Assembly (NCBI GenBank): GCA_905236735.1
Contig: CAJOOU010000049.1
Location: forward strand, 1 to 9,521
DNA length: 9,521 bases
Source of the DNA: an uncultured Eubacterium sp.
GTDB taxonomy: Bacteria > Bacillota > Clostridia > Lachnospirales > Lachnospiraceae
Reading direction: 5' to 3'
Under the pieces are notes generated by a model. It was not told where the DNA came from and searched no databases. It was given only the letters and a program-made list of their open reading frames with translations. A program made the translations under genes and the position numbers. Of the stretch, positions 1-6,600 are shown piece after piece. Numbering within the stretch: position 1 is the stretch's first letter; each line of letters opens with the position of its first letter.

Positions 1-2
1 AA

Positions 3-1955
3 GGTAAAAAGTATGATATCCGTTATCTGGAGTGTCTCTCGAGGCAGTTTCCCACAATCAATAAAACGGCAACGGAGATAATTAATCTGCAGTCGATTTT
101 GTCACTCCCAAAGGGCACAGAGCATTTCCTTTCCGACATTCACGGCGAGTATGAGCAGTTTGCCCATGTGCTTAAAAACGGTTCGGGTGCAGTAAGAAGA
201 AAGATTGATGATGAGTTTGGAAATATTATATCCGCAGATGAAAAAAAGGAGCTCGCATCACTTATTTATTATCCCGAAGAAAAAATAGCGCTGGTAAAAG
301 AGACCGGCATAAACATGGATGACTGGTATGTGGTGATGATAAACCGCCTTATCAGGATATGCAAAAACGCCGCATCCAAGTATACCCGCTCAAAGGTTAG
401 AAAATCCCTGCCCAAGGATTTTGCCTATGTCATTGAAGAACTTATTACCGGCAGGCGCGACCAGAGCAATCAGGAGGATTATTATAACGAAATCATAAAG
501 ACGGTAATCCGTATCGGAAAGGCACCGGAACTCATTGTGGCTCTGGGAAACACAATATCGAGATTTGTCGTGGATCATCTGCATATCGTGGGAGATATTT
601 ATGACAGAGGCGAAGGCCCTCATATTTGTATGGAGACACTGATGAAACATCACAGTGTGGATATCCAGTGGGGTAACCATGATGTGCTGTGGATGGGAGC
701 TGCCTGTGGCAATGAGGCTTGTATTGCAACGGTCTTAAGGATTTCCGCCAGATACGGCAATCTGAATATACTTGAAGAGGGGTACGGGATAAACCTGATA
801 CCGCTTGTACAGTATTCTCTGATGACTTATCAGGATGACCCGTGTGACTGTTTTAAGCTGCACTACAGGGAAGAAGACTATGATGTGAAAAATGCATACA
901 TAGACAGAAAGATGCACAAGGCTATTTCGGTTCTTCAGTTCAAACTTGAAGGTCAGCTTATAAAGCGTCATCCGGAGTACGGTATGGAAAACAGACTGCT
1001 GCTTGACAAGATGGACCTTGAGAGGGGAGTGGTCACTGTTGAAGGGAAGGAGTATCCTCTTCTTGACACGAATTTCCCGACGATTGACCCTAAAGACCCT
1101 TATGCCCTTACCGATTCGGAAGCGGATATTATTTACAAACTTAAGAGGGCGTTTACCAACTGTGAAAAGCTCCAGCGCCATGTGAGATTTTTATATGCCA
1201 AGGGGAACCTTTACAAGACTTATAACGGAAATCTGTTATTCCACGGATGCGTTCCTTTAAACGAGGACGGCTCTTTAAGGGAAGTGGAAATTGAAGGAAA
1301 GAAATATAAGGGCAAGGCTCTCTATGACATACTTGAGAGATGGCTCAGGAAAGGCTATTATGCGATAGATGCCGGAGAAAAAGAAAAAGGTCAGGACCTT
1401 TTGTGGTATACATGGATTAACGGTAATTCCCCTGTTTTCGGCAAGAGTAAAATGACGACATTTGAGAGGTATTTTATAGAAGACAAATCTACGCATAAAG
1501 AGCCGAAGGACCCGTACTATACATGGTACGACAAGGAAGAGACCGTAAAGATGATTCTCGAAGAATTCGGTCTCGACGGCGAAAAGGGACACATTATAAA
1601 CGGACACATCCCTGTGGCTTCCAAAAAGGGAGAATCCCCGGTGAAATGCGGAGGCAGACTCCTTGTTATTGACGGAGGATTCTCAAAGGCATACCAGCCT
1701 ACCACCGGAATAGCCGGATACACTCTTATATATAATTCATACGGCTTCCTTTTGGCGGCTCATGAACCGTTTAAGTCAGTAGAACTTGCGGTAAAAGAAG
1801 GACTGGATATTCATTCTGATACCGTTCTTGTTGAAAATGTTGAAAAGAGACAGACGGTGGCCGATACCGATGACGGAAAGGATATCAAACAAAGTATTGA
1901 TGAGCTTGAAGCCCTGCTTGCGGCATACCGCTCAGGTAAAATTGTAGAAAAGTAA
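3..1955 (+). CDS. fbp: Class III fructose-1,6-bisphosphatase, 5'-truncated by window edge
   Basis: Hydrolyses fructose 1,6-bisphosphate to fructose 6-phosphate in the cytoplasm, the committing step of gluconeogenesis. It is the large Bacillus-type (class III) enzyme with a calcineurin-like metallophosphoesterase core. From the first full codon, 650 residues are visible. The metal-site motifs are present in order: DIHGEY (D45, H47), GDIYDRG (D198, D201), WGNHD (N225, H226), and later the histidine motifs FHGCVP and NGHIP. A TTG at 99 looks like a start but is not the real one. The frame is open back to the window edge and reads typical family sequence (ending TEIINLQSILSLPKGTEH), so the true start lies upstream. 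Family members are around 640-670 residues, so only a few residues should be missing. The gene ends at TAA and is followed at once by an intrinsic terminator, so it is probably the last gene of its transcript. Identification is firm. Confidence 0.95.
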   Translation, partial: GKKYDIRYLECLSRQFPTINKTATEIINLQSILSLPKGTEHFLSDIHGEYEQFAHVLKNGSGAVRRKIDDEFGNIISADEKKELASLIYYPEEKIALVKETGINMDDWYVVMINRLIRICKNAASKYTRSKVRKSLPKDFAYVIEELITGRRDQSNQEDYYNEIIKTVIRIGKAPELIVALGNTISRFVVDHLHIVGDIYDRGEGPHICMETLMKHHSVDIQWGNHDVLWMGAACGNEACIATVLRISARYGNLNILEEGYGINLIPLVQYSLMTYQDDPCDCFKLHYREEDYDVKNAYIDRKMHKAISVLQFKLEGQLIKRHPEYGMENRLLLDKMDLERGVVTVEGKEYPLLDTNFPTIDPKDPYALTDSEADIIYKLKRAFTNCEKLQRHVRFLYAKGNLYKTYNGNLLFHGCVPLNEDGSLREVEIEGKKYKGKALYDILERWLRKGYYAIDAGEKEKGQDLLWYTWINGNSPVFGKSKMTTFERYFIEDKSTHKEPKDPYYTWYDKEETVKMILEEFGLDGEKGHIINGHIPVASKKGESPVKCGGRLLVIDGGFSKAYQPTTGIAGYTLIYNSYGFLLAAHEPFKSVELAVKEGLDIHSDTVLVENVEKRQTVADTDDGKDIKQSIDELEALLAAYRSGKIVEK

Positions 1956-1960
1956 TAAGA

Positions 1961-1997
1961 AAATGCCCGAAAACAACAAAATTTTCGGGCATTTTTA
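1961..1997 (+). terminator. Intrinsic terminator after fbp
   Basis: A perfect 13-bp inverted repeat has its left arm AAATGCCCGAAAA at 1961-1973, an 8-nt loop at 1974-1981, and its right arm TTTTCGGGCATTT at 1982-1994. The run of Ts continues to 1996. It starts 5 bp after the fbp stop codon. The A-rich left flank could make it weakly active in the other orientation, but no - strand gene ends here. Confidence 0.93.
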
Positions 1998-2000
1998 TAA

Positions 2001-2029
2001 TTGACACATAGGGCAATATTAATTAAAAT
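2001..2029 (+). promoter_or_regulatory. Sigma-A type promoter for the guaB operon
   Basis: A perfect -35 box TTGACA (2001-2006), a 17-bp spacer and a -10 box TAAAAT (2024-2029, 5 of 6 matches) lie just upstream of guaB. The predicted transcript start is near 2036, giving a leader of about 50 nt. I see no purine riboswitch or PurR box in that leader. The promoter begins only a few bases after the fbp terminator T-tract. Confidence 0.82.
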
Positions 2030-2085
2030 AATGAGAAATACATTTTTAAAGAGTAACTACATAAAGAAAGAGAGGAAAAAGTAGA

Positions 2086-3540
2086 ATGGCTAAGATAATT
2101 GGCGATGGAATTACATTCGATGATGTACTGCTTGTACCGGGATATTCGGAGGTGACACCGAATATGGTAGACCTGACAACACAGCTTACAAAGAAAATCA
2201 AGCTTAATATTCCGATGCTTTCAGCCGGTATGGATACCGTAACTGAGCACAGAATGGCAATAGCGATGGCGCGTCAGGGTGGTATCGGTATTATTCATAA
2301 GAACATGTCAATCGAGGCTCAGGCTGAGGAGGTTGACAAGGTTAAGCGTTCAGAGCACGGAGTTATCACAGACCCATTCTATTTATCCCAGGAACATACA
2401 CTTAAAGATGCTGATGAACTCATGGCTAAATTCCGTATTTCAGGCGTGCCGATTACGGAAGGACATAAGCTTGTCGGTATTATTACAAACCGTGACCTTA
2501 AATTCGAAGAAGATTTTTCAAAGAAGATAAAAGAGTGCATGACATCAGAAGGCCTCGTGACCGGGCCGGAAGGCATATCTCTTGATGAGGCAAAGAAAAT
2601 ACTTGCCAAAAACCGCATCGAAAAGCTTCCGCTTGTTGATAAGAAGGGAAATCTTAAGGGACTTATTACAATAAAGGATATTGAAAAACAGATTAAGTAT
2701 CCTAACTCTGCAAAGGATGAAAAGGGCAGACTTTTATGCGGAGCCGGAGTAGGCTTTACAGCCAATATGATGGAAAGAATAGAGGCGCTTGTAAAGGCTC
2801 AGGTAGATGTTATTGTACTTGATTCGGCGCACGGCCATTCGGCAAATGTTATAAAAGCCGTTAAGGAGATTAAAAATGCATATCCTGATCTTCAGGTTAT
2901 TGCCGGAAATGTAGCTACAGGAGAAGGATGCAAGGCTCTGATTGATGCCGGAGCAGACTGCGTAAAGGTTGGTATAGGACCGGGTTCAATCTGTACAACA
3001 AGAGTTGTGGCAGGTATCGGTGTGCCTCAGGTATCGGCTATTATGGACTGCTACGAGGCTGCCAGAAATTCCGGCATCCCGATTATCGCAGACGGTGGTA
3101 TCAAGTATTCGGGCGATATGACAAAGGCACTTGCCGCAGGAGCTTCCACCTGTATGATGGGTTCCATGTTTGCAGGATGCGACGAGGCACCGGGTGAGTT
3201 TGAACTCTTCCAGGGAAGAAAATACAAGGTATATCGCGGAATGGGCTCAATTGCAGCCATGGAAAACGGCTCAAAAGACCGTTATTTTCAGGAGGATGCA
3301 AGAAAGCTTGTGCCGGAAGGCGTAGAAGGACGAGTTGCATATAAGGGTACGGTAGAAGATACGGTATTCCAGCTTGTCGGTGGTATCCGTGCAGGTATGG
3401 GATACTGCGGAGCACCTACACTTAAGGACCTTAGAGAAGTAGGCAGGTTTGTTAAGATTTCCGCTGCTTCTTTAAAGGAATCGCATCCGCATGATATACA
3501 TATTACAAAAGAGGCACCGAACTACAGTCTTGACCAGTAA
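2086..3540 (+). CDS. guaB: Inosine-5'-monophosphate dehydrogenase
   Basis: Oxidises IMP to XMP with NAD+, the rate-limiting entry into guanine nucleotide synthesis, in the cytoplasm as a tetramer or octamer. At 484 residues it is full length for the bacterial family. The start GDGITFDDVLLVPG is typical. A Bateman module of two CBS domains spans roughly residues 95-205 inside the (beta/alpha)8 barrel. The catalytic loop GIGPGSICTTR carries the nucleophile C303, and the mobile-flap Arg-Tyr pair is R399-Y400. DSAHGHS and GNVAT motifs of the barrel are also present. The ATG at 2086 has a purine-rich Shine-Dalgarno stretch (AAAGAGAGG, 2067-2075) about 10 nt upstream. It is the first gene of the run guaB-yqeG-M24 peptidase-rpiB, and the consensus-like promoter at 2001-2029 suggests strong constitutive expression. 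No residue expected for activity appears to be missing. Confidence 0.97.
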   Translation: MAKIIGDGITFDDVLLVPGYSEVTPNMVDLTTQLTKKIKLNIPMLSAGMDTVTEHRMAIAMARQGGIGIIHKNMSIEAQAEEVDKVKRSEHGVITDPFYLSQEHTLKDADELMAKFRISGVPITEGHKLVGIITNRDLKFEEDFSKKIKECMTSEGLVTGPEGISLDEAKKILAKNRIEKLPLVDKKGNLKGLITIKDIEKQIKYPNSAKDEKGRLLCGAGVGFTANMMERIEALVKAQVDVIVLDSAHGHSANVIKAVKEIKNAYPDLQVIAGNVATGEGCKALIDAGADCVKVGIGPGSICTTRVVAGIGVPQVSAIMDCYEAARNSGIPIIADGGIKYSGDMTKALAAGASTCMMGSMFAGCDEAPGEFELFQGRKYKVYRGMGSIAAMENGSKDRYFQEDARKLVPEGVEGRVAYKGTVEDTVFQLVGGIRAGMGYCGAPTLKDLREVGRFVKISAASLKESHPHDIHITKEAPNYSLDQ

Positions 3541-3545
3541 TAATT

Positions 3546-4052
3546 ATGAAGTTTACAAATTTGTTTCCGGGAGATTATGAGCTGTCGGCTTATGATATTC
3601 CTTACGAAAAATTATACAGAGACGGATTTAAGGGTATTATCTATGATATAGATAATACCCTTGTGGCGCATGGGGCACCTGCCGATGATAGGGCTAAAAA
3701 GCATTTTGAGTATCTTGGGCAGATGGGGTATGTGTGCTGCCTGCTTTCCAATAATGACGAGCCGAGAGTTAAATCATTTGCAGATGATGTCGGAGCAGAG
3801 TATATTTATAAGGCGGGAAAACCTAAAAAAAGAGGATATCTGAAAGCAATGGAACTTATGGGGACAGACCTTTCCAATACCGTATTTATCGGTGACCAGA
3901 TATTTACGGATATCTGGGGAGCCAACAGATGCGGTATGAAAAACATAATGGTAAGAAGGCTGTATCCGAGGGAAGAAATCCAGATTATTCTGAAAAGGAT
4001 ACCGGAATTTTTTGTGCTTTTATTATACAGGTTTGTAAACAAAGAAAGATGA
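3546..4052 (+). CDS. yqeG: YqeG-family HAD-superfamily (IIIA) phosphatase
   Basis: A 168-residue cytoplasmic HAD phosphatase of the YqeG type, a family conserved in Firmicutes. Its physiological substrate is unknown to me; the fold class dephosphorylates small phosphorylated molecules through an aspartyl-phosphate. The HAD motifs are all visible: motif I YDIDNTLV (nucleophile D34, acid/base D36, T38), motif II LLSNND (S68), the lysine region GKPKK (residues 91-95), and motif III FIGDQIFTD (D117, D122). Length matches the family. The ATG lies 5 bp after the guaB stop and I see no Shine-Dalgarno sequence before it, so translation probably depends on ribosomes finishing guaB. Its TGA overlaps the ATG of the next gene in an ATGA arrangement, a second sign of coupling. 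Family call is firm; the role is open. Confidence 0.9.
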   Translation: MKFTNLFPGDYELSAYDIPYEKLYRDGFKGIIYDIDNTLVAHGAPADDRAKKHFEYLGQMGYVCCLLSNNDEPRVKSFADDVGAEYIYKAGKPKKRGYLKAMELMGTDLSNTVFIGDQIFTDIWGANRCGMKNIMVRRLYPREEIQIILKRIPEFFVLLLYRFVNKER

Positions 4053-5119
4053 ATTATATGAAAGATATACTTGAAAAAAAAGCAGTTGACGCCATACTCG
4101 TAACGGATGAGTACAATTTCCGTTACCTTAGCGGCTTCGGTGGAGAAGGAATACTGTTTATACTAAAAGATGAAAAACATCTTATAACGGACTCCCGTTA
4201 TACCCTTGATGCTAAAGAAAAGGCCACAAAGCGCGGCTTTAAGGTATGGGAGTATACAAGAGATAATACGATAAACGACATACTTACTCAGATAATGGCA
4301 TCGCATGGAGTTAAAAATGTGGGCTTTGAGGATATGAATATATCGTACAGAGAGTACAAAAAGTATACTGAAGCGTTTAAAAACATCACATTTAAAGAAC
4401 TCGGAGATGAACTTGAAACTCTGAGAATGGTTAAATCGGATGAAGAACTCAAACTGCTTGAGATGGCTGAGCATATAGGAGATATGGCTTTTAATGACAT
4501 ACTGCCTTTCATAAAGCCGGGCATAAGCGAACTTTCACTTGCGGCGGAGATAGAATATGCCATGAAAAAGCGCGGTGCACAAGGACTCTCGTTTGACACC
4601 ATAGTGGCGGCCGGAGAGGGTAGCGCGAGTCCGCATCATGTGCCGACAGACTACATCCTTAAGGAAGGCGATTTCGTCACCATGGATTTCGGGTGCAGGT
4701 ACAAGGGATACTGCTCGGATATGACAAGGACAGTGGTAATAGGCAAGGCGAGCGAAAAACAAAAAGAGGTCTATAATACGGTATTAAAAGCCCAGCAATG
4801 CGCATTAGACGAGCTTAGGGCAGGAAAGACCGGAGAGAGTATTGACAGGGTAGCCCGTGATATTATTTCTAAGGCCGGATACGGCAAATACTTCGGACAC
4901 GGACTCGGGCACAGCGTGGGGCTTTTCATCCACGAAGAGCCGAGACTTTCGCCGGCAGAAAAAAGGACACTTAAAAGCGGTAACATAGTGACTGTAGAGC
5001 CGGGAATATACATAGAAGGATTCGGTGGAGTCAGGATAGAAGATATGGTCGCGGTAACTGAAGACGGTTATAGAAACTTTGCATCTTCTCCCAAACAGCT
5101 CATAGAAATTCCACTTTAA
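4049..5119 (+). CDS. M24-family metallopeptidase, Xaa-Pro aminopeptidase type
   Basis: Predicted to remove the N-terminal residue from peptides with proline second, using two metal ions, in the cytoplasm. With the ATG at 4049 it has 356 residues: an N-terminal creatinase-type domain (about 1-125) and a C-terminal pita-bread catalytic domain. All five metal ligands of the M24 family are in place: D213 and D224 (MDFGCRYKGYCSDMTRT), H288 (GHGLGHSVG), E317 (VEPGIY) and E331 (VRIEDM). The size and layout match the short Bacillus YqhT-like aminopeptidase P group rather than the longer E. coli PepP. The frame stays open further upstream into yqeG, but that part reads as non-family sequence, so I start at the ATGA overlap. 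The ATG at 4058 is an alternative, better spaced from the weak GAAAG at 4044-4048, giving 353 residues. Prolidase (PepQ) cannot be wholly excluded. Confidence 0.92.
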   Translation: MNYMKDILEKKAVDAILVTDEYNFRYLSGFGGEGILFILKDEKHLITDSRYTLDAKEKATKRGFKVWEYTRDNTINDILTQIMASHGVKNVGFEDMNISYREYKKYTEAFKNITFKELGDELETLRMVKSDEELKLLEMAEHIGDMAFNDILPFIKPGISELSLAAEIEYAMKKRGAQGLSFDTIVAAGEGSASPHHVPTDYILKEGDFVTMDFGCRYKGYCSDMTRTVVIGKASEKQKEVYNTVLKAQQCALDELRAGKTGESIDRVARDIISKAGYGKYFGHGLGHSVGLFIHEEPRLSPAEKRTLKSGNIVTVEPGIYIEGFGGVRIEDMVAVTEDGYRNFASSPKQLIEIPL

Positions 5120-5157
5120 ATACAGCATCATAAGGAAAACTACGGAAAGGAAAAACA

Positions 5158-5595
5158 ATGAAAATAGCAATAGGAAACGATCATGCGGCAACAGATCTTA
5201 AAAACGAAATAATGGAGTATCTGACACAGAAAGGTCATGAGGTGATTAATTTCGGAACAGATACAAAGGAAAGCTGCCATTATCCGATTTACGGAGAAAA
5301 GGTGGCCAGAGCCGTGGCAGCAGGAGAAGCTGACTGCGGAGTACTTATCTGTGGCACGGGAGTGGGCATATCGATAGCAGCAAACAAGGTAAAAGGTATA
5401 AGAGCCGCGGTTTGCTCGGAGCCCGTTACGGCCCGGCTTGTTAAAGAGCATAACAATGCAAATATTATAGCATTCGGAGCCCGTATTGTCGGAGCCGAAA
5501 CCGCCAGGGCCATAGTAGATGCCTATCTTTCGGCAGAATTTGCCGGTGGCCGTCATCAAAGCAGGATTGATATGATTTCTGCTTTGGAAAAATAG
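5158..5595 (+). CDS. rpiB: Ribose-5-phosphate isomerase B (RpiB/LacAB family)
   Basis: Interconverts ribose 5-phosphate and ribulose 5-phosphate in the non-oxidative pentose phosphate pathway, in the cytoplasm. It has 145 residues, the normal length. Family features are the start IAIGNDHA (D8, H9), the pattern CHYPIYGEKVA, the active-site segment CGVLICGTGVG with catalytic C65 and T67, ANKVKGIRAA, and the HNNANI and GAR motifs. The related LacA/LacB galactose-6-phosphate isomerase subunits share the fold, but there is no second paralogue or tagatose pathway gene here, so RpiB is preferred. A good Shine-Dalgarno GGAAAGG (5144-5150) sits 7 nt before the ATG, 38 bp after the peptidase gene, so it probably shares the guaB transcript. 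Its stop lies only 6 bp from the stop of the convergent sortase gene, with no clear terminator between. Confidence 0.93.
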   Translation: MKIAIGNDHAATDLKNEIMEYLTQKGHEVINFGTDTKESCHYPIYGEKVARAVAAGEADCGVLICGTGVGISIAANKVKGIRAAVCSEPVTARLVKEHNNANIIAFGARIVGAETARAIVDAYLSAEFAGGRHQSRIDMISALEK

Positions 5596-5601
5596 CTCCC
5601 C

Positions 5602-6480
5602 CTATTCTTTTACGGCTACAAGAAGGAGCCTGCCGTCTTCCTGGGTGTACTCACAGGTGGAAAGGACGAGGATGTAGTCGCCGTAGGTCAGGGTTTCACC
5701 TGTTTCGTATAGGCGACCGTCCTCTACAAAGGCTCTTATGGCTGCAAATTCTTCGGGAGTAGAATATCCGAAGGTCTGATAATATCTGAATCCCGTTTCA
5801 CTTTCGGAGAGGATATGGGTTTTTATTACTGCGATAATCTTATAGTCTGCAGTCTCGTATCTCGTTGAAAATGTTATGGTATCATGAGATGCATAGTAGG
5901 TTTCGTCTTCGTATTTTGACAGACCTCCAAAGATATTGCCGCTTTTCATGTTGTGGCCGTAGAGCACGAGAAAATTGTCGAGGGGATAAAACATCGCATC
6001 GGGGTCGGCAAATACCGAGCCTTCAAGAGACTCCTCACCGGCATAATCGTGGTCTAAATAGTATTCGGGATCGGGAGACTGCATGACGGGGTAGTCGATT
6101 ACCGTATCATCTATGGTGAGCCAACCGTACATGGAAGGGTATTCTTCCACAAGAGTCTGCATAAATTCAAGCATATCGGGCAGCCCTTCTGCGTTTAGCC
6201 TTTCATTATTGAAGGCTTCGACAAGGGCCTGCTCCTTTTTTATATCCTCGAGAGAATTTTTTGTATGGAACTTCACATAGCATCCTATGCTGAAAGAGGC
6301 AATGGCCGCAATGATAAACAGGTACATAAAAACTGCGCTCGGATAGTGGTGCTTTTTCGTTTTTGGGGTAGAGGGGGCCGCGTCGGGTTGGGCCGGCTGC
6401 TTTTCTATGTGATTATCTGTTGTGAAATCAGGTTTCTGGTATAAATGCTCCATTCCCTCAGGAGCTTTTTTGGTCTTCAA
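5602..6480 (-). CDS. srtB: Class B sortase, membrane-anchored cysteine transpeptidase
   Basis: Predicted to cut a C-terminal sorting signal of a secreted protein and join it covalently to the cell envelope, acting outside the membrane. Length is 292 residues. A charged, Pro-rich cytoplasmic N-terminus (1-45) is followed by one membrane segment (about 48-68) and a class B catalytic domain. The segment GWLTIDDTVIDYPVMQ is typical of SrtB. The catalytic triad is complete: H176 in LYGHNM, C276 in LSTCEYT and R284 in EDGRLLLVAV. The start is a TTG at 6480. An in-frame ATG at 6453 (M10) would give 283 residues; neither has an ideal Shine-Dalgarno, and in-frame stops upstream rule out a much longer form. 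It is divergent from the cohesin-like gene, whose product ends like a sortase substrate. A candidate promoter is at 6522-6549. Class B is well supported; substrate pairing is inferred. Confidence 0.92.
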   Translation of the reverse strand: MKTKKAPEGMEHLYQKPDFTTDNHIEKQPAQPDAAPSTPKTKKHHYPSAVFMYLFIIAAIASFSIGCYVKFHTKNSLEDIKKEQALVEAFNNERLNAEGLPDMLEFMQTLVEEYPSMYGWLTIDDTVIDYPVMQSPDPEYYLDHDYAGEESLEGSVFADPDAMFYPLDNFLVLYGHNMKSGNIFGGLSKYEDETYYASHDTITFSTRYETADYKIIAVIKTHILSESETGFRYYQTFGYSTPEEFAAIRAFVEDGRLYETGETLTYGDYILVLSTCEYTQEDGRLLLVAVKE

Positions 6481-6505
6481 TTCTGCCTGCTCGCTTTCTG
6501 AAAAA

Positions 6506-6525
6506 TTATTCTTAATTTATTCTTA
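6506..6525. repeat. 9-bp tandem direct repeat at 11-bp period, candidate operator
   Basis: TTATTCTTA occurs at 6506-6514 and again at 6517-6525, an exact 9-bp direct repeat whose copies start 11 bp apart (TAAGAATAA on the - strand). Two half-sites one helical turn apart are what OmpR-family regulators usually bind, and such a regulator is encoded at 7994-8677. The repeat overlaps the sortase -10 box and lies roughly 53-72 bp upstream of the predicted start of the divergent transcript. That placement would allow repression of one and activation of the other. The regulatory role is inference; the AT-richness makes chance a real alternative. Confidence 0.4.
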
Positions 6526-6549
6526 TATATTGTATCATATATTTGTCAT
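6522..6549 (-). promoter_or_regulatory. Candidate promoter of the sortase gene
   Basis: Read on the - strand, ATGACA (6549-6544, 5 of 6 matches to TTGACA), a 16-bp spacer and TATAAG (6527-6522, 5 of 6 matches to TATAAT). The start of transcription would be near 6515, about 35 nt before the TTG start codon. Its -35 box shares bases with the -35 box of the divergent promoter. The region is very AT-rich, so a chance match is possible. Confidence 0.5.
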
Positions 6550-6571
6550 TGAGAAAAATTTATTGTATAAT
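6543..6571 (+). promoter_or_regulatory. Sigma-A type promoter of the cohesin-two-component operon
   Basis: TTGTCA (6543-6548, 5 of 6 matches to the -35 consensus), a 17-bp spacer and a perfect TATAAT (6566-6571) precede the gene at 6601. Predicted transcription start is near 6578, giving a short leader of about 23 nt that carries the strong Shine-Dalgarno AGGGGG (6591-6596). Confidence 0.8.
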
Positions 6572-6600
6572 CATAAAAGGAAAATTTTACAGGGGGACCT

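Noticed and set aside
99..101. TTG as the start codon of the fructose-bisphosphatase gene
   Set aside because: The frame is open to the window edge and the 32 upstream codons read as normal class III family sequence, so the gene is 5'-truncated.
735..1607. Long - strand open frames across fbp
   Set aside because: They are out-of-frame shadows of a gene with clear motifs; their translations show no domain-like pattern.
2030..2085. Possible purine riboswitch or PurR box in the guaB leader
   Set aside because: The leader is only about 50 nt, AT-rich, without the conserved helices or box sequences.
3929..4048. Upstream extension of the M24 peptidase frame inside yqeG
   Set aside because: It reads as non-family sequence in a frame overlapping the well-supported yqeG; the ATGA overlap at 4049 gives a normal-length peptidase.
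5591..5606. AATAG-CTCCCC-CTATT hairpin as a shared terminator of rpiB and the sortase gene
   Set aside because: A 5-bp AT-rich stem without a proper T-tract is too weak to call.
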